Below are positions 1 to 6,813 of a stretch of DNA of 64,000 nt, piece by piece. The notes below the pieces were generated by a model. The model saw only the letters and a list, made by a program, of their open reading frames with translations. It was not told the DNA's origin and did no database searches. A program made the translations under genes and the position numbers. This DNA is from Flavobacteriales bacterium UBA1531. GTDB lineage: Bacteria > Bacteroidota > Bacteroidia > Flavobacteriales_D > Sanyastnellaceae. The stretch spans positions 1 through 64,000 of the forward strand of contig DCPZ01000008.1 of NCBI GenBank assembly GCA_002323795.1, in the 5' to 3' direction. Position 1 is the first letter of the stretch, and each line of letters opens with the position of its first letter.

Positions 1-58
1 CAAAAGGCAAAGATTGCGAGTTACTTTGGGGTTGCTATTCTACCGTAAAAATTGACCA

Positions 59-898
59 ATGGAGGAAATTTTAAGTTCCGGATTTCAATTGGGCGAGCAT
101 CACTTCTCGTTGGGTTCGATGCTTCAGATTTTGGCAGTTCTGTCATTGTCGCAGATTCTTTTCTGGACAGTTCGAGCGGCATTGCGACGAATTTTTAAAA
201 GTTCGAGCATGGAGGAGGGAACGCGATTCATGATCATGCGATTGTTACGCACGATCATCTACACGCTGGGTGCAGTCATTGCTCTGGAAACCGCTGGAGT
301 GGATTTACAGGCTCTGTGGTTTGGCTCAGCTGCTTTGTTGGTTGGCGTAGGAATTGGTTTGCAGAACTTCTTCAATGACGTTGTTTCAGGCTTTGTGCTC
401 TTGTTCGAGGGCGGAGTTCGGGTGGGCGACGAGTTGGAAGTGGACGGCATGCTGGTTCGGGTCGATAGGATCGATCTGCGCTCGACTCGTGTGATCACTC
501 GCTTTGGAAATTTGATCGTAATGCCCAACGGTCTTATATCTGGCCAAACCGTTCGAAACTTTACTCAGGGTGATCAGGCAAGCATGCTCAGGATTGATGT
601 TAATGTCGCCTACGGCACCGACCTGGATCAGGTAAAGACCATTCTGTTGGATGCAGCTAGGAGCGAACAGGCGGTAATTCGAAAAGATGAAGTGGGCGTT
701 TTATTTACCGATTTTGGTGAATCAGGCTTGAAATTCAGCGTCTTCTTTTGGGTTTCTGAGCCTTGGCAGCGCATGTCAATTTCCAGCAACGTTCGTTTCA
801 AAATAAATGATGCATTTCGCCAAAATGGCGTGGTCATTCCGTTTCCACAACGTGACTTGCATCTGCGTTCAGGCACAATTCACACTCCAGAAAATTAA
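59..898 (+). CDS. MscS-family small-conductance mechanosensitive channel
   Basis: Inner-membrane channel of the MscS family, which opens under membrane tension to release solutes after osmotic downshock. Three hydrophobic segments are visible at about residues 20-40, 62-80 and 84-116. The last is the Gly/Ala-rich pore helix (LLVGVGIGLQNFFND), followed by the beta-domain signature RVGDELEV and later VRNFT. At 279 aa it matches the short, E. coli MscS-like class rather than the long MscK type. The ATG start follows 58 bases in which no gene can be recognised; a short open frame there ends at 48 but is too small to assign. It converges on recJ with only 12 bases between stop codons and no clear terminator. 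The family call is firm; the exact gating class is not. Confidence 0.9.
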   Translation: MEEILSSGFQLGEHHFSLGSMLQILAVLSLSQILFWTVRAALRRIFKSSSMEEGTRFMIMRLLRTIIYTLGAVIALETAGVDLQALWFGSAALLVGVGIGLQNFFNDVVSGFVLLFEGGVRVGDELEVDGMLVRVDRIDLRSTRVITRFGNLIVMPNGLISGQTVRNFTQGDQASMLRIDVNVAYGTDLDQVKTILLDAARSEQAVIRKDEVGVLFTDFGESGLKFSVFFWVSEPWQRMSISSNVRFKINDAFRQNGVVIPFPQRDLHLRSGTIHTPEN

Positions 899-910
899 CG
901 AATAGGGCGC

Positions 911-2677
911 TCAAGCTTCAGAGGAGTCTACACGTGCATTTCGAATGGCTTTGAGGTGCAGATTGAGTTCGGTTCGACTTTGCCATCCACGAGGCTTCCA
1001 GGTGTTTTTCACCAATGTAAACGCGATGTCTATGGGCATATCTTGCTTGATGTGAGGAGCGAGCTCTCCCATGTTCCATCCAATGGCATCGATCGTGGGG
1101 AAGTCACCTTCAGGGTCTTTGACCGTGATTTTTAAATGTCGCCCTTGATTGCCAATTGTCCGCGGTCGACGCACACAAACTACATTTCTCAGAATGAAAA
1201 CAGGTGTTGGATTTCCTGGTCCAAATGGTTCGAGTTGTTGCAGCTCCTTCCAAGCTTCCAAAGAGAGTTCGCTAATTTGCACTTCCCTATCGCAGCGAAC
1301 AATGGGCTTGGGAAGAACATCATTTGTCTGTTTAGCGATTGCCTCATTCAGACGGATTTTGAATTCAGCCAAGTGCTCAACTTTTAGGCTCAGGCCAGCA
1401 GCCATTGTATGGCCACCGAACTGCTGCAACAAGTCCGAGCAATCTTCGAGTGCTCGATGGATATCGATTCCGTCAACGGATCGCGCACTTCCAATGAGCT
1501 GACCATCCTCTTCGGACAAGACAATCGAAGGCCGATACCGCTGTTCTATCATTCTACTAGCCACAATGCCGACGACTCCGCGATGCCAATCTTGGCCGTG
1601 TACGATGTTCACAAAAGGGCCTGTTTCACTTGTTTCGAGTTGCGCCAAAGCATCAGCGGTGGTTTTTTCGTCCACCTGCCGCCTTTGCTGGTTCATTTCT
1701 TCGATTTCACGGGCGACCTCTGCCGCTCGTGATTCCCTTTTCTCAATCAGGAGGTCCACCACGCGTTGGGCATGGTCCATGCGCCCGGCAGCATTGATCC
1801 TTGGTCCGAGTGTGAAGCTGATGTCGCGAATGGTTTGGGGTGCCTGATGGATGTCTGCAGCGCGCAATAAAGCCAAGATACCGGGTCTTTGACGCTTCCG
1901 AAGTTGTTTCAACCCTTGAGATGCCATGATGCGATTTTCACCCTTCAACTCAACGAGATCTGCACCGATGCTAATCGCGACGAGGTCCAGCTCCTCATAA
2001 ATACCGCTTTCAGGCAAGTCCATAAGGTGAGCGAGTGATTGGAGCAACTTAAAAGCAACACCACACCCGGACAATTCCTTGAACGGATAAGGGCAGTCCG
2101 ACCTCTTTGGATTGAGGATGGCATAGGCCGCAGGGAGTTTGCTTTCTGGCAAATGGTGGTCGCAAATGATGACGTCAATACCTCGCTCAGCAGCGTCCGC
2201 CAAAGGTTCGAAATCCTTGGTTCCACAATCCAAGGTAATCATCAATGAGAACCGATTTTCAGACGCGTAGCGCACCCCTTCCATGCTAACGCCGTAACCT
2301 TCGTTATACCGATGAGGAATGTAGGTTTCGACTTGTCCGCCAACACCTTCGAGGTAACTCGCAACCATGGCCACGGAAGTGGTGCCATCCACATCATAAT
2401 CACCGTAAATCAAAATACGCTCTTCGTCTTCGATCGCCTGATGGAGGCGATTTACAGCCTCCAACATGTCCTTCATCAGCATCGAATGGTGCATCGCTGA
2501 CAATGCAGGGTTTAGAAACCCTAAGACTTCTTCGGGCTCCTTCAAACCTCTTTGAATCAGGAGGGAAGCAACCAAAGGTGTGAGTCCTGCGTTTTTCATC
2601 AACTGCACAACTTCCTGCCGGTTTGGCTGTTGCTTGACTATCCAAGAACTATCATTCAATTGTTGAGCTGCGGTCAT
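911..2677 (-). CDS. recJ: Single-stranded-DNA-specific exonuclease RecJ
   Basis: 5'-3' single-strand DNA exonuclease used in recombination (RecFOR pathway), mismatch repair and base-excision repair. The DHH phosphoesterase core shows the metal-binding motif DYDVDGTTS at residues 93-101 and the DHH triplet at 173-175 (CDHHLPE). The DHHA1 domain follows with GGHTMAAG near residue 415, and an OB-like C-terminal part ends the protein. Length (588 aa) is normal for RecJ. The ATG at 2677 begins MTAAQQLND. The gene stands alone on the minus strand between two plus-strand genes. RecO at 32.9 kb, a partner in the same pathway, is also in this window. Confidence 0.96.
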   Translation of the reverse strand: MTAAQQLNDSSWIVKQQPNRQEVVQLMKNAGLTPLVASLLIQRGLKEPEEVLGFLNPALSAMHHSMLMKDMLEAVNRLHQAIEDEERILIYGDYDVDGTTSVAMVASYLEGVGGQVETYIPHRYNEGYGVSMEGVRYASENRFSLMITLDCGTKDFEPLADAAERGIDVIICDHHLPESKLPAAYAILNPKRSDCPYPFKELSGCGVAFKLLQSLAHLMDLPESGIYEELDLVAISIGADLVELKGENRIMASQGLKQLRKRQRPGILALLRAADIHQAPQTIRDISFTLGPRINAAGRMDHAQRVVDLLIEKRESRAAEVAREIEEMNQQRRQVDEKTTADALAQLETSETGPFVNIVHGQDWHRGVVGIVASRMIEQRYRPSIVLSEEDGQLIGSARSVDGIDIHRALEDCSDLLQQFGGHTMAAGLSLKVEHLAEFKIRLNEAIAKQTNDVLPKPIVRCDREVQISELSLEAWKELQQLEPFGPGNPTPVFILRNVVCVRRPRTIGNQGRHLKITVKDPEGDFPTIDAIGWNMGELAPHIKQDMPIDIAFTLVKNTWKPRGWQSRTELNLHLKAIRNARVDSSEA

Positions 2678-2833
2678 AACGAATGGACGGTGAATGCCGT
2701 TTATTGTATTTCTCCTTGGGTTTCCTCATCGATTCTAAGGAAAAGGTCGAAGGGTAATTGTGTTCAACTTATCTTGCACTGCCTAAAGTAGCACAATGAA
2801 TTTGAAATGCTCTGTCAAAATCCATTAACGAAA

Positions 2834-3817
2834 ATGAAATCTTTACAATTCACTTTTGCGTCTGCCTTGCTGTTTATGCTTGCCATTGGCAGTGGTTGTC
2901 TGAATGATGATAACCTGATTCCTGAAAACTGTTACGATGGGATTTTGAACAACGGAGAAGAGTTGGTTGATTGCGGCGGGTCAATTTGCCCAGCATGTGA
3001 TCCATGCGAGAACGGTCAGTTTGATTCCCTACTCGGAGAGACTTGGGTGGATTGCGGAGGTGAATGTGGCCCTTGCGACCCCAGTTTCAATGGCGTGCAA
3101 GACCCCGGTGAATCTGGCATCGATTGCGGAGGAGACACAGGAGTAGCTTGCGGTGAACTCTGCGGCGATGGTCTGTTGAATGGAAACGAGCAAGCCGTTG
3201 ATTGCGGAGGGTCTGATTGCGAGCCTTGTCCAACGTGCTGCGATGGAATGATGAACGGGGACGAGGTTGCCGTTGATTGCGGGGGGAATTATGAGTCGAA
3301 TATTTATATCGCCTGTGAGAATCCTAACATCGTTTGTGGGCCATGTCCAGATGGAGTGAATTGCGGAAACGGCCTCATGGACGGAGACGAGCTTTACATC
3401 GACTGCGGTGGTGACTACTGCCCTGAGTGTGAGACCATTTTGACTTGGAAAGCCAACGGTACAACGCTCGTGGCAGAAACAGGATTGTCTGCAGAGCTCG
3501 ATGGAACGACCATCACTCTGACCGGCTTGACCCTGACAGGCGCTGGCTTGGCTTTGGTCATGGAAGTGCCATTAGCAGGCTGGATCGCCGGATCGCAAGT
3601 TCAATGCACAGCTGCAACGGGTTCTTCGTGTTCATACGCTGATCCAGCCCAGAATGCATACAGCACCAACTTTGGCGGTGGCGTAACGGTGAATATTGCA
3701 TACGTAGATGCCGTTTCTGGGGGATTCATTGTAGGCACCTTCATTGGAAGCGTTTTGGGAATGTCTGGCGAAAGCATGAACCTTGCCCAGGGTGCTTTCC
3801 AGATGCAAATCAATTGA
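2834..3817 (+). CDS. Secreted lipoprotein with six Cys-rich DCGG repeats
   Basis: Predicted surface or periplasmic lipoprotein of unknown function. I chose the ATG at 2834, giving MKSLQFTFASALLFML followed by Cys 22 in a lipoprotein signal (AIGSGC), over the in-frame ATG at 2807, which adds nine polar residues before the signal peptide. The mature N-terminal half consists of six units of the form C-x-DG-x-x-NG-x-E-x-x-VDCGG-x-x-C-x-x-C (about residues 33-200), rich in Asp/Asn and Cys, which suggests disulfide- or calcium-stabilised modules. The last 120 residues form a separate Gly/Thr-rich beta domain without Cys repeats except one CTAATGSSC pair. No T9SS sorting tail is seen. A function is not assigned. 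Confidence 0.75.
   Translation: MKSLQFTFASALLFMLAIGSGCLNDDNLIPENCYDGILNNGEELVDCGGSICPACDPCENGQFDSLLGETWVDCGGECGPCDPSFNGVQDPGESGIDCGGDTGVACGELCGDGLLNGNEQAVDCGGSDCEPCPTCCDGMMNGDEVAVDCGGNYESNIYIACENPNIVCGPCPDGVNCGNGLMDGDELYIDCGGDYCPECETILTWKANGTTLVAETGLSAELDGTTITLTGLTLTGAGLALVMEVPLAGWIAGSQVQCTAATGSSCSYADPAQNAYSTNFGGGVTVNIAYVDAVSGGFIVGTFIGSVLGMSGESMNLAQGAFQMQIN
2930..3430 (+). repeat. Coding repeat: six NGxExxVDCGG units
   Basis: Six degenerate units inside the preceding lipoprotein, each centred on the residues DCGG and ending in a C-x-x-C pair. Spacing between DCGG cores is uneven (about 25-42 residues), so this is a diverged protein-module repeat and not a nucleotide tandem repeat. Confidence 0.7.
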
Positions 3818-3834
3818 TTGGCTGAGATTTTTAT

Positions 3835-4809
3835 TTACTCATCTGAACGGATGAGTTCAAATAAAGCGTCCAAATTAGGCGCCAGGATGACCTCAATCCG
3901 GCGATTACGAGCCTTGTCATCGACGTCCAGCGGATGATATTCGCTTCGCCCTGCCGCTGTCAATAGGTTTGGAGCCACCCCCGACGCCTTCAAGATTTCG
4001 ATGACAGCTGTTGATCGCAAGACACTCAACTCCCAATTATTTCGGGGAATTGAAGCCGAACGCAATTGATCCGAATCGGTGTGCCCTTCAACAATGATTT
4101 CCAGGTTGGATTGCTGGCTGATGACAGCGGATAAATCTTGCAATGCTTTTTTGCCATTGGCGTTGATTGCTGTGCTTCCTGAGGGGAAAAGCAATTGGGC
4201 TTCCAAGCTGACATAGACCTTGCCATCCCGTTGTTCAACGGATAAGCCTTTGTCGGCAAATCCGAGTAAAGCATCAGCGAGTTGGCTTCGAAGGGCTTCC
4301 GCTGCGGCGTCGCGAGCGAGAAGCAACCCTTCAAGTTCAGCAATGCGTTTCGAGCGATCGCTCAACTCCTTTTCTCGCGATTCAAGATTGGATCGCAACT
4401 CGTTCAATGCGTCTTCTTGTTGCTGCAATTCCGTACGAGAACGACTCAGGTCCGCGAGCAAAGCACGATTTTCATCATTGATAGCGGCCATGCGAGAAGA
4501 GCTCTCGGAGTTGAGAACATCATTCAATTCTTCAAGACGGACAATTTCAGCTGCAGCCTGGCGCATTTTTCGTCCAATCTTCGCAGTATCAGCAATCAAG
4601 TTTCGCTGACTTTCCTCGAGAACAGCAATTCTTCCGGTCATTTCACGTCGTTCAATCTCTCCATCTTGTCCTTCCAGAGCAAGCATTCGATTTTCATTTT
4701 GAATTTTGTCGAAATCAGACTGCAGTTCGTCGAACTGCTTCAACGTGACACATCCATTGAACAGAAAAAAACTGAAAAAGAGTGTCGTCGGGTATATTAG
4801 AGCTTTCAT
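3835..4809 (-). CDS. OmpA-family lipoprotein with long coiled coil
   Basis: Envelope protein that probably tethers the outer membrane to peptidoglycan. The ATG at 4809 gives a lipoprotein signal ending FLFNGC, so the upstream in-frame start at 4836 is rejected. Residues of about 20-185 are strongly heptad-like and charged (many E, R, L, Q), a long coiled coil. The C-terminal domain (about 190-320) is OmpA/MotB-like, with the peptidoglycan-binding signature GHTDSDQ and a downstream NRRIEVIL. The architecture resembles Pal- or YiaD-like and coiled-coil OmpA proteins. A TAnnTTTG promoter box lies at 4834-4841 on the same strand, and the upstream gap has palindromes shared with a divergent small ORF. 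Confidence 0.88.
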   Translation of the reverse strand: MKALIYPTTLFFSFFLFNGCVTLKQFDELQSDFDKIQNENRMLALEGQDGEIERREMTGRIAVLEESQRNLIADTAKIGRKMRQAAAEIVRLEELNDVLNSESSSRMAAINDENRALLADLSRSRTELQQQEDALNELRSNLESREKELSDRSKRIAELEGLLLARDAAAEALRSQLADALLGFADKGLSVEQRDGKVYVSLEAQLLFPSGSTAINANGKKALQDLSAVISQQSNLEIIVEGHTDSDQLRSASIPRNNWELSVLRSTAVIEILKASGVAPNLLTAAGRSEYHPLDVDDKARNRRIEVILAPNLDALFELIRSDE

Positions 4810-4833
4810 CGAGGGTGTATCGGGAATAGCCTC

Positions 4834-4841
4834 CAAACTTA
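4834..4841 (-). promoter_or_regulatory. Predicted -7 box of the OmpA-like gene
   Basis: On the minus strand this reads TAAGTTTG, an exact match to the Bacteroidota -7 consensus TAnnTTTG, 24 bases upstream of the chosen ATG. No clear TTG element is present at the usual distance, so an activator or a weak promoter is possible. Confidence 0.45.
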
Positions 4842-4846
4842 GGTTT

Positions 4847-4860
4847 TTCAGAATACTGAA
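4847..4860. promoter_or_regulatory. Inverted repeat TTCAG-N4-CTGAA
   Basis: Perfect 5-bp arms around AATA, just upstream of the OmpA-like -7 box. Position fits an operator for the minus-strand promoter, but no regulator family is recognised. Confidence 0.35.
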
Positions 4861-4883
4861 TTACCTTAGTCTGAAATATTTTT

Positions 4884-4895
4884 GAAACATGTTTC
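4884..4895. promoter_or_regulatory. Perfect 12-bp palindrome GAAACATGTTTC
   Basis: A perfect palindrome two bases upstream of the TTG (-33) element of the plus-strand promoter at 4897-4927. Perfect 12-bp palindromes at such positions are usually binding sites for dimeric regulators; the protein is unknown. Confidence 0.45.
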
Positions 4896-4896
4896 G

Positions 4897-4927
4897 TTGA
4901 TAAAGTGTTTTACAGACACTACCTTTG
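4897..4927 (+). promoter_or_regulatory. Predicted Bacteroidota sigma-A promoter for the small ORF
   Basis: TTG at 4897-4899, 20 bases, then TACCTTTG at 4920-4927. Both elements and their spacing match the flavobacterial consensus (TTG, 17-23 bases, TAnnTTTG). An inverted repeat AGTGT-N7-ACACT (4904-4920) lies exactly between them, as an operator would. It would start a transcript about 10 bases before the ATG at 4945. Confidence 0.6.
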
Positions 4928-4944
4928 ACTTAAGCAAAGACACA

Positions 4945-5061
4945 ATGGCCATAATTATTCGCAACGCAGCTTCTTGGATTGATAAGACCCTCGGTTGGTT
5001 CTTTACCAATGGAAATAAAGTTGGTTACGACGGTTTTCAAGCCATTGAGGATCGAGATTGA
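4945..5061 (+). CDS. Putative small protein, 38 aa, unknown
   Basis: A short open frame in the largest gap of the window, starting MAIIIRNAASW and ending AIEDRD. The central part (W-I-D-K-T-L-G-W-F-F) is amphipathic, with three aromatic residues and a Gly/Asn-rich middle. I do not recognise a family. Support comes mainly from position: the best promoter in the window lies 18 bases upstream, with an operator-like palindrome inside it, and nothing else on the plus strand uses that promoter. There is no strong Shine-Dalgarno sequence, which is normal in Bacteroidota. It converges on the aldehyde dehydrogenase gene (stop at 5096). Alternatively the transcript is a small regulatory RNA and the frame is fortuitous. 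Confidence 0.4.
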   Translation: MAIIIRNAASWIDKTLGWFFTNGNKVGYDGFQAIEDRD

Positions 5062-5095
5062 CTGCTGAAGATTTCCAAGGCGGAATCCGTTCAAC

Positions 5096-6553
5096 TCAAT
5101 TCGCATGCGTTGGTAGGCAAACATTCTGAGGCTCCGTAAAGAAACGCAAAGCTTCAAAGCCCCCTTCTCTTCCTAAGCCACTTGATTTTACACCACCGAA
5201 CGGCGTGCGTAAGTCACGCACCAGCCAGCAGTTGATCCAAGCAATTCCGCTTTCGATTGAGGATGCGGTCCGATGCGCTTTTCCAATGTCTTGTGTCCAT
5301 ATCGTTGCTGCGAGGCCATACATTGAATCATTGGCTAAGGCAATCGCGTGACTCTCGTCCCTGAAACGCTGCAATGTGATTACAGGGCCAAAAACTTCTT
5401 CCTGGTTGATTGCGCATTTTGGTCCGAGCCCGTCGATGACGGTTGGCTGAACAAAGAACCCGGAGTTGCAGCGTTCATTTGGCGGGGTTGCAGCATACCC
5501 TCCGCACAGGATTTGCCCCCCAGCTTCCTTGGCTTTCTCAACGCTGTGCAAGATTTTATCACGATGAGCTTGAGACACGACAGCGCCCATTTTTGTTCCT
5601 TTTTCTGCAGGGTCTCCAACTTGCATGCGCTTCACTTTTTCGACGAGTGCTGTTTTGAATCGATCGTAGATTGAGTCTTCGATGAGGATGCGTGATGAAC
5701 ACAAGCAAATTTGACCTTGGTTTGCGAAGGAGGATCGAATGGTCGTGGCCAAAGCTTTGTCAAAGTCGCAGTCGGCAAAAATGATTGCAGGATTTTTACC
5801 CCCTAGCTCCAAGCTCAACTTCTTAAATTGTGGGGCAGTGGTTTGTGCGATGTGCGCCCCTGTTGCCGTGCCCCCCGTAAAGGAGATCGCCTTGATTTGA
5901 GGATGTTCCACAATGGCTTGTCCTGCCTCATTGCCCAGCCCATGCACGACGTTGAATACACCTTTGGGGATCCCCGCTTCTTCAGCCCATTGAGAGAGCA
6001 TGAATGCCGAGAATGGGGTGATTTCGGACGGTTTGGCGATCACACAATTTCCAGCGGCAATGGCAGGGGCAATTTTCCAAGTGAACAGATAGAGGGGTAG
6101 GTTCCAAGGCGATATGCAGCCTACAATTCCAAGGGGTTTGCGGTGGGTGTAATGGATGTGTGATGAATCTGCAGGTATATGTGCTTCTGAAGCAAAGTGT
6201 TCGATGGCTCCTGCAAAGAATTCTAGATTCTTTTGCGCACGTGGAATATCCACGGCAGCGGCGAGGGAGATTGGCTTGCCATTGTCTTTTGATTCAGCAT
6301 GAATGAGGGCTTCGGAATGACGAGCAATTTTTTCTGCCCAGCGTCGAAGGCAAGCGGCTCGATCGGCAAAGGCAACAGTTGACCATGATGGGAATGCCTT
6401 TTCAGCCGCTTGAACAGCAAGAGCGACATCGGCCGCGGTCGACCGTGGAATTTGACTGTAGACCTTGCCAGTAGCAGGTTCAATGTTGTCCAACCACTCT
6501 CCATTGATCGCACCTCGAAGTTCTCCTCCAATCAGATTTTGCAATTGCTCCAT
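5096..6553 (-). CDS. Aldehyde dehydrogenase, ALDH8 / 2-aminomuconic semialdehyde dehydrogenase-like
   Basis: NAD(P)-dependent aldehyde dehydrogenase. With the ATG at 6553 (MEQLQNLIGGEL; an upstream ATG at 6586 adds 11 residues) it is 485 aa. Catalytic Glu 249 lies in LELGGKNP and catalytic Cys 283 in NQGQICLCS; the cofactor-loop motif FTGGTATG is also present. The C-terminal segment NCWLVRDLRTPFGGVK is characteristic of the ALDH8A1 / aminomuconate semialdehyde and hydroxymuconate semialdehyde dehydrogenases, which act in kynurenine or catechol meta-cleavage catabolism. No other kynurenine-pathway gene is in the window, so the substrate is inferred from similarity only. It is monocistronic, flanked by the small ORF and a tRNA gene. 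Confidence 0.88.
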   Translation of the reverse strand: MEQLQNLIGGELRGAINGEWLDNIEPATGKVYSQIPRSTAADVALAVQAAEKAFPSWSTVAFADRAACLRRWAEKIARHSEALIHAESKDNGKPISLAAAVDIPRAQKNLEFFAGAIEHFASEAHIPADSSHIHYTHRKPLGIVGCISPWNLPLYLFTWKIAPAIAAGNCVIAKPSEITPFSAFMLSQWAEEAGIPKGVFNVVHGLGNEAGQAIVEHPQIKAISFTGGTATGAHIAQTTAPQFKKLSLELGGKNPAIIFADCDFDKALATTIRSSFANQGQICLCSSRILIEDSIYDRFKTALVEKVKRMQVGDPAEKGTKMGAVVSQAHRDKILHSVEKAKEAGGQILCGGYAATPPNERCNSGFFVQPTVIDGLGPKCAINQEEVFGPVITLQRFRDESHAIALANDSMYGLAATIWTQDIGKAHRTASSIESGIAWINCWLVRDLRTPFGGVKSSGLGREGGFEALRFFTEPQNVCLPTHAN

Positions 6554-6607
6554 GGCTCCAAGATAATTAGAGTGCGTTGATTGCATACAAATTCAGAAAA
6601 TCCTTTT

Positions 6608-6615
6608 TATCTTTG
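6608..6615 (+). promoter_or_regulatory. Predicted -7 box of tRNA-Gln
   Basis: TATCTTTG, an exact TAnnTTTG match, 32 bases before the mature tRNA 5' end. A TTG at 6581-6583 lies 24 bases upstream, slightly long for the consensus. Confidence 0.5.
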
Positions 6616-6647
6616 CCGACGCTATTGTGGCCAAAACTACGAGGCAT

Positions 6648-6718
6648 TCCCCGATGGTGTAATGGTAACACACCGGTTTTTGGTGCCGTTATTCCAGGTT
6701 CGAGTCCTGGTCGGGGAA
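6648..6718 (+). tRNA. tRNA-Gln (anticodon TTG)
   Basis: A full cloverleaf can be drawn. The acceptor stem TCCCCGA pairs with TCGGGGA plus discriminator A. The D-arm is GTGT/ACAC around AATGGTA. The anticodon arm is CCGGT-TTTTGGT-GCCGT with anticodon TTG (the outermost C-T pair is mismatched). The T-arm is CCAGG-TTCGAGT-CCTGG. CCA is not encoded. It stands alone, with its own promoter box and an intrinsic terminator 12 bases downstream. Confidence 0.95.
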
Positions 6719-6730
6719 CGTTTAGCTTGA

Positions 6731-6767
6731 GAATCCTTGGGACTTGTTCCAAGGATTCTTTTTTTTT
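6731..6767 (+). terminator. Intrinsic terminator of tRNA-Gln
   Basis: Perfect 10-bp stem GAATCCTTGG / CCAAGGATTC around the loop GACTTGTT, followed by nine T. This is a textbook rho-independent terminator on the plus strand. Confidence 0.9.
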
Positions 6768-6813
6768 AAAGCTATTGCTTTCGATCTGTTTTTCATCGTC
6801 TCGATCACGTCCG

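Noticed and set aside
1..58. Tail of an upstream gene at the window start
   Set aside because: Two short open frames end here but neither can be identified; too little sequence to assign.
4930..5157. 75-codon minus-strand frame across the small ORF
   Set aside because: It overlaps the end of the aldehyde dehydrogenase gene in another frame and lacks a promoter; the plus-strand small ORF has the better support.
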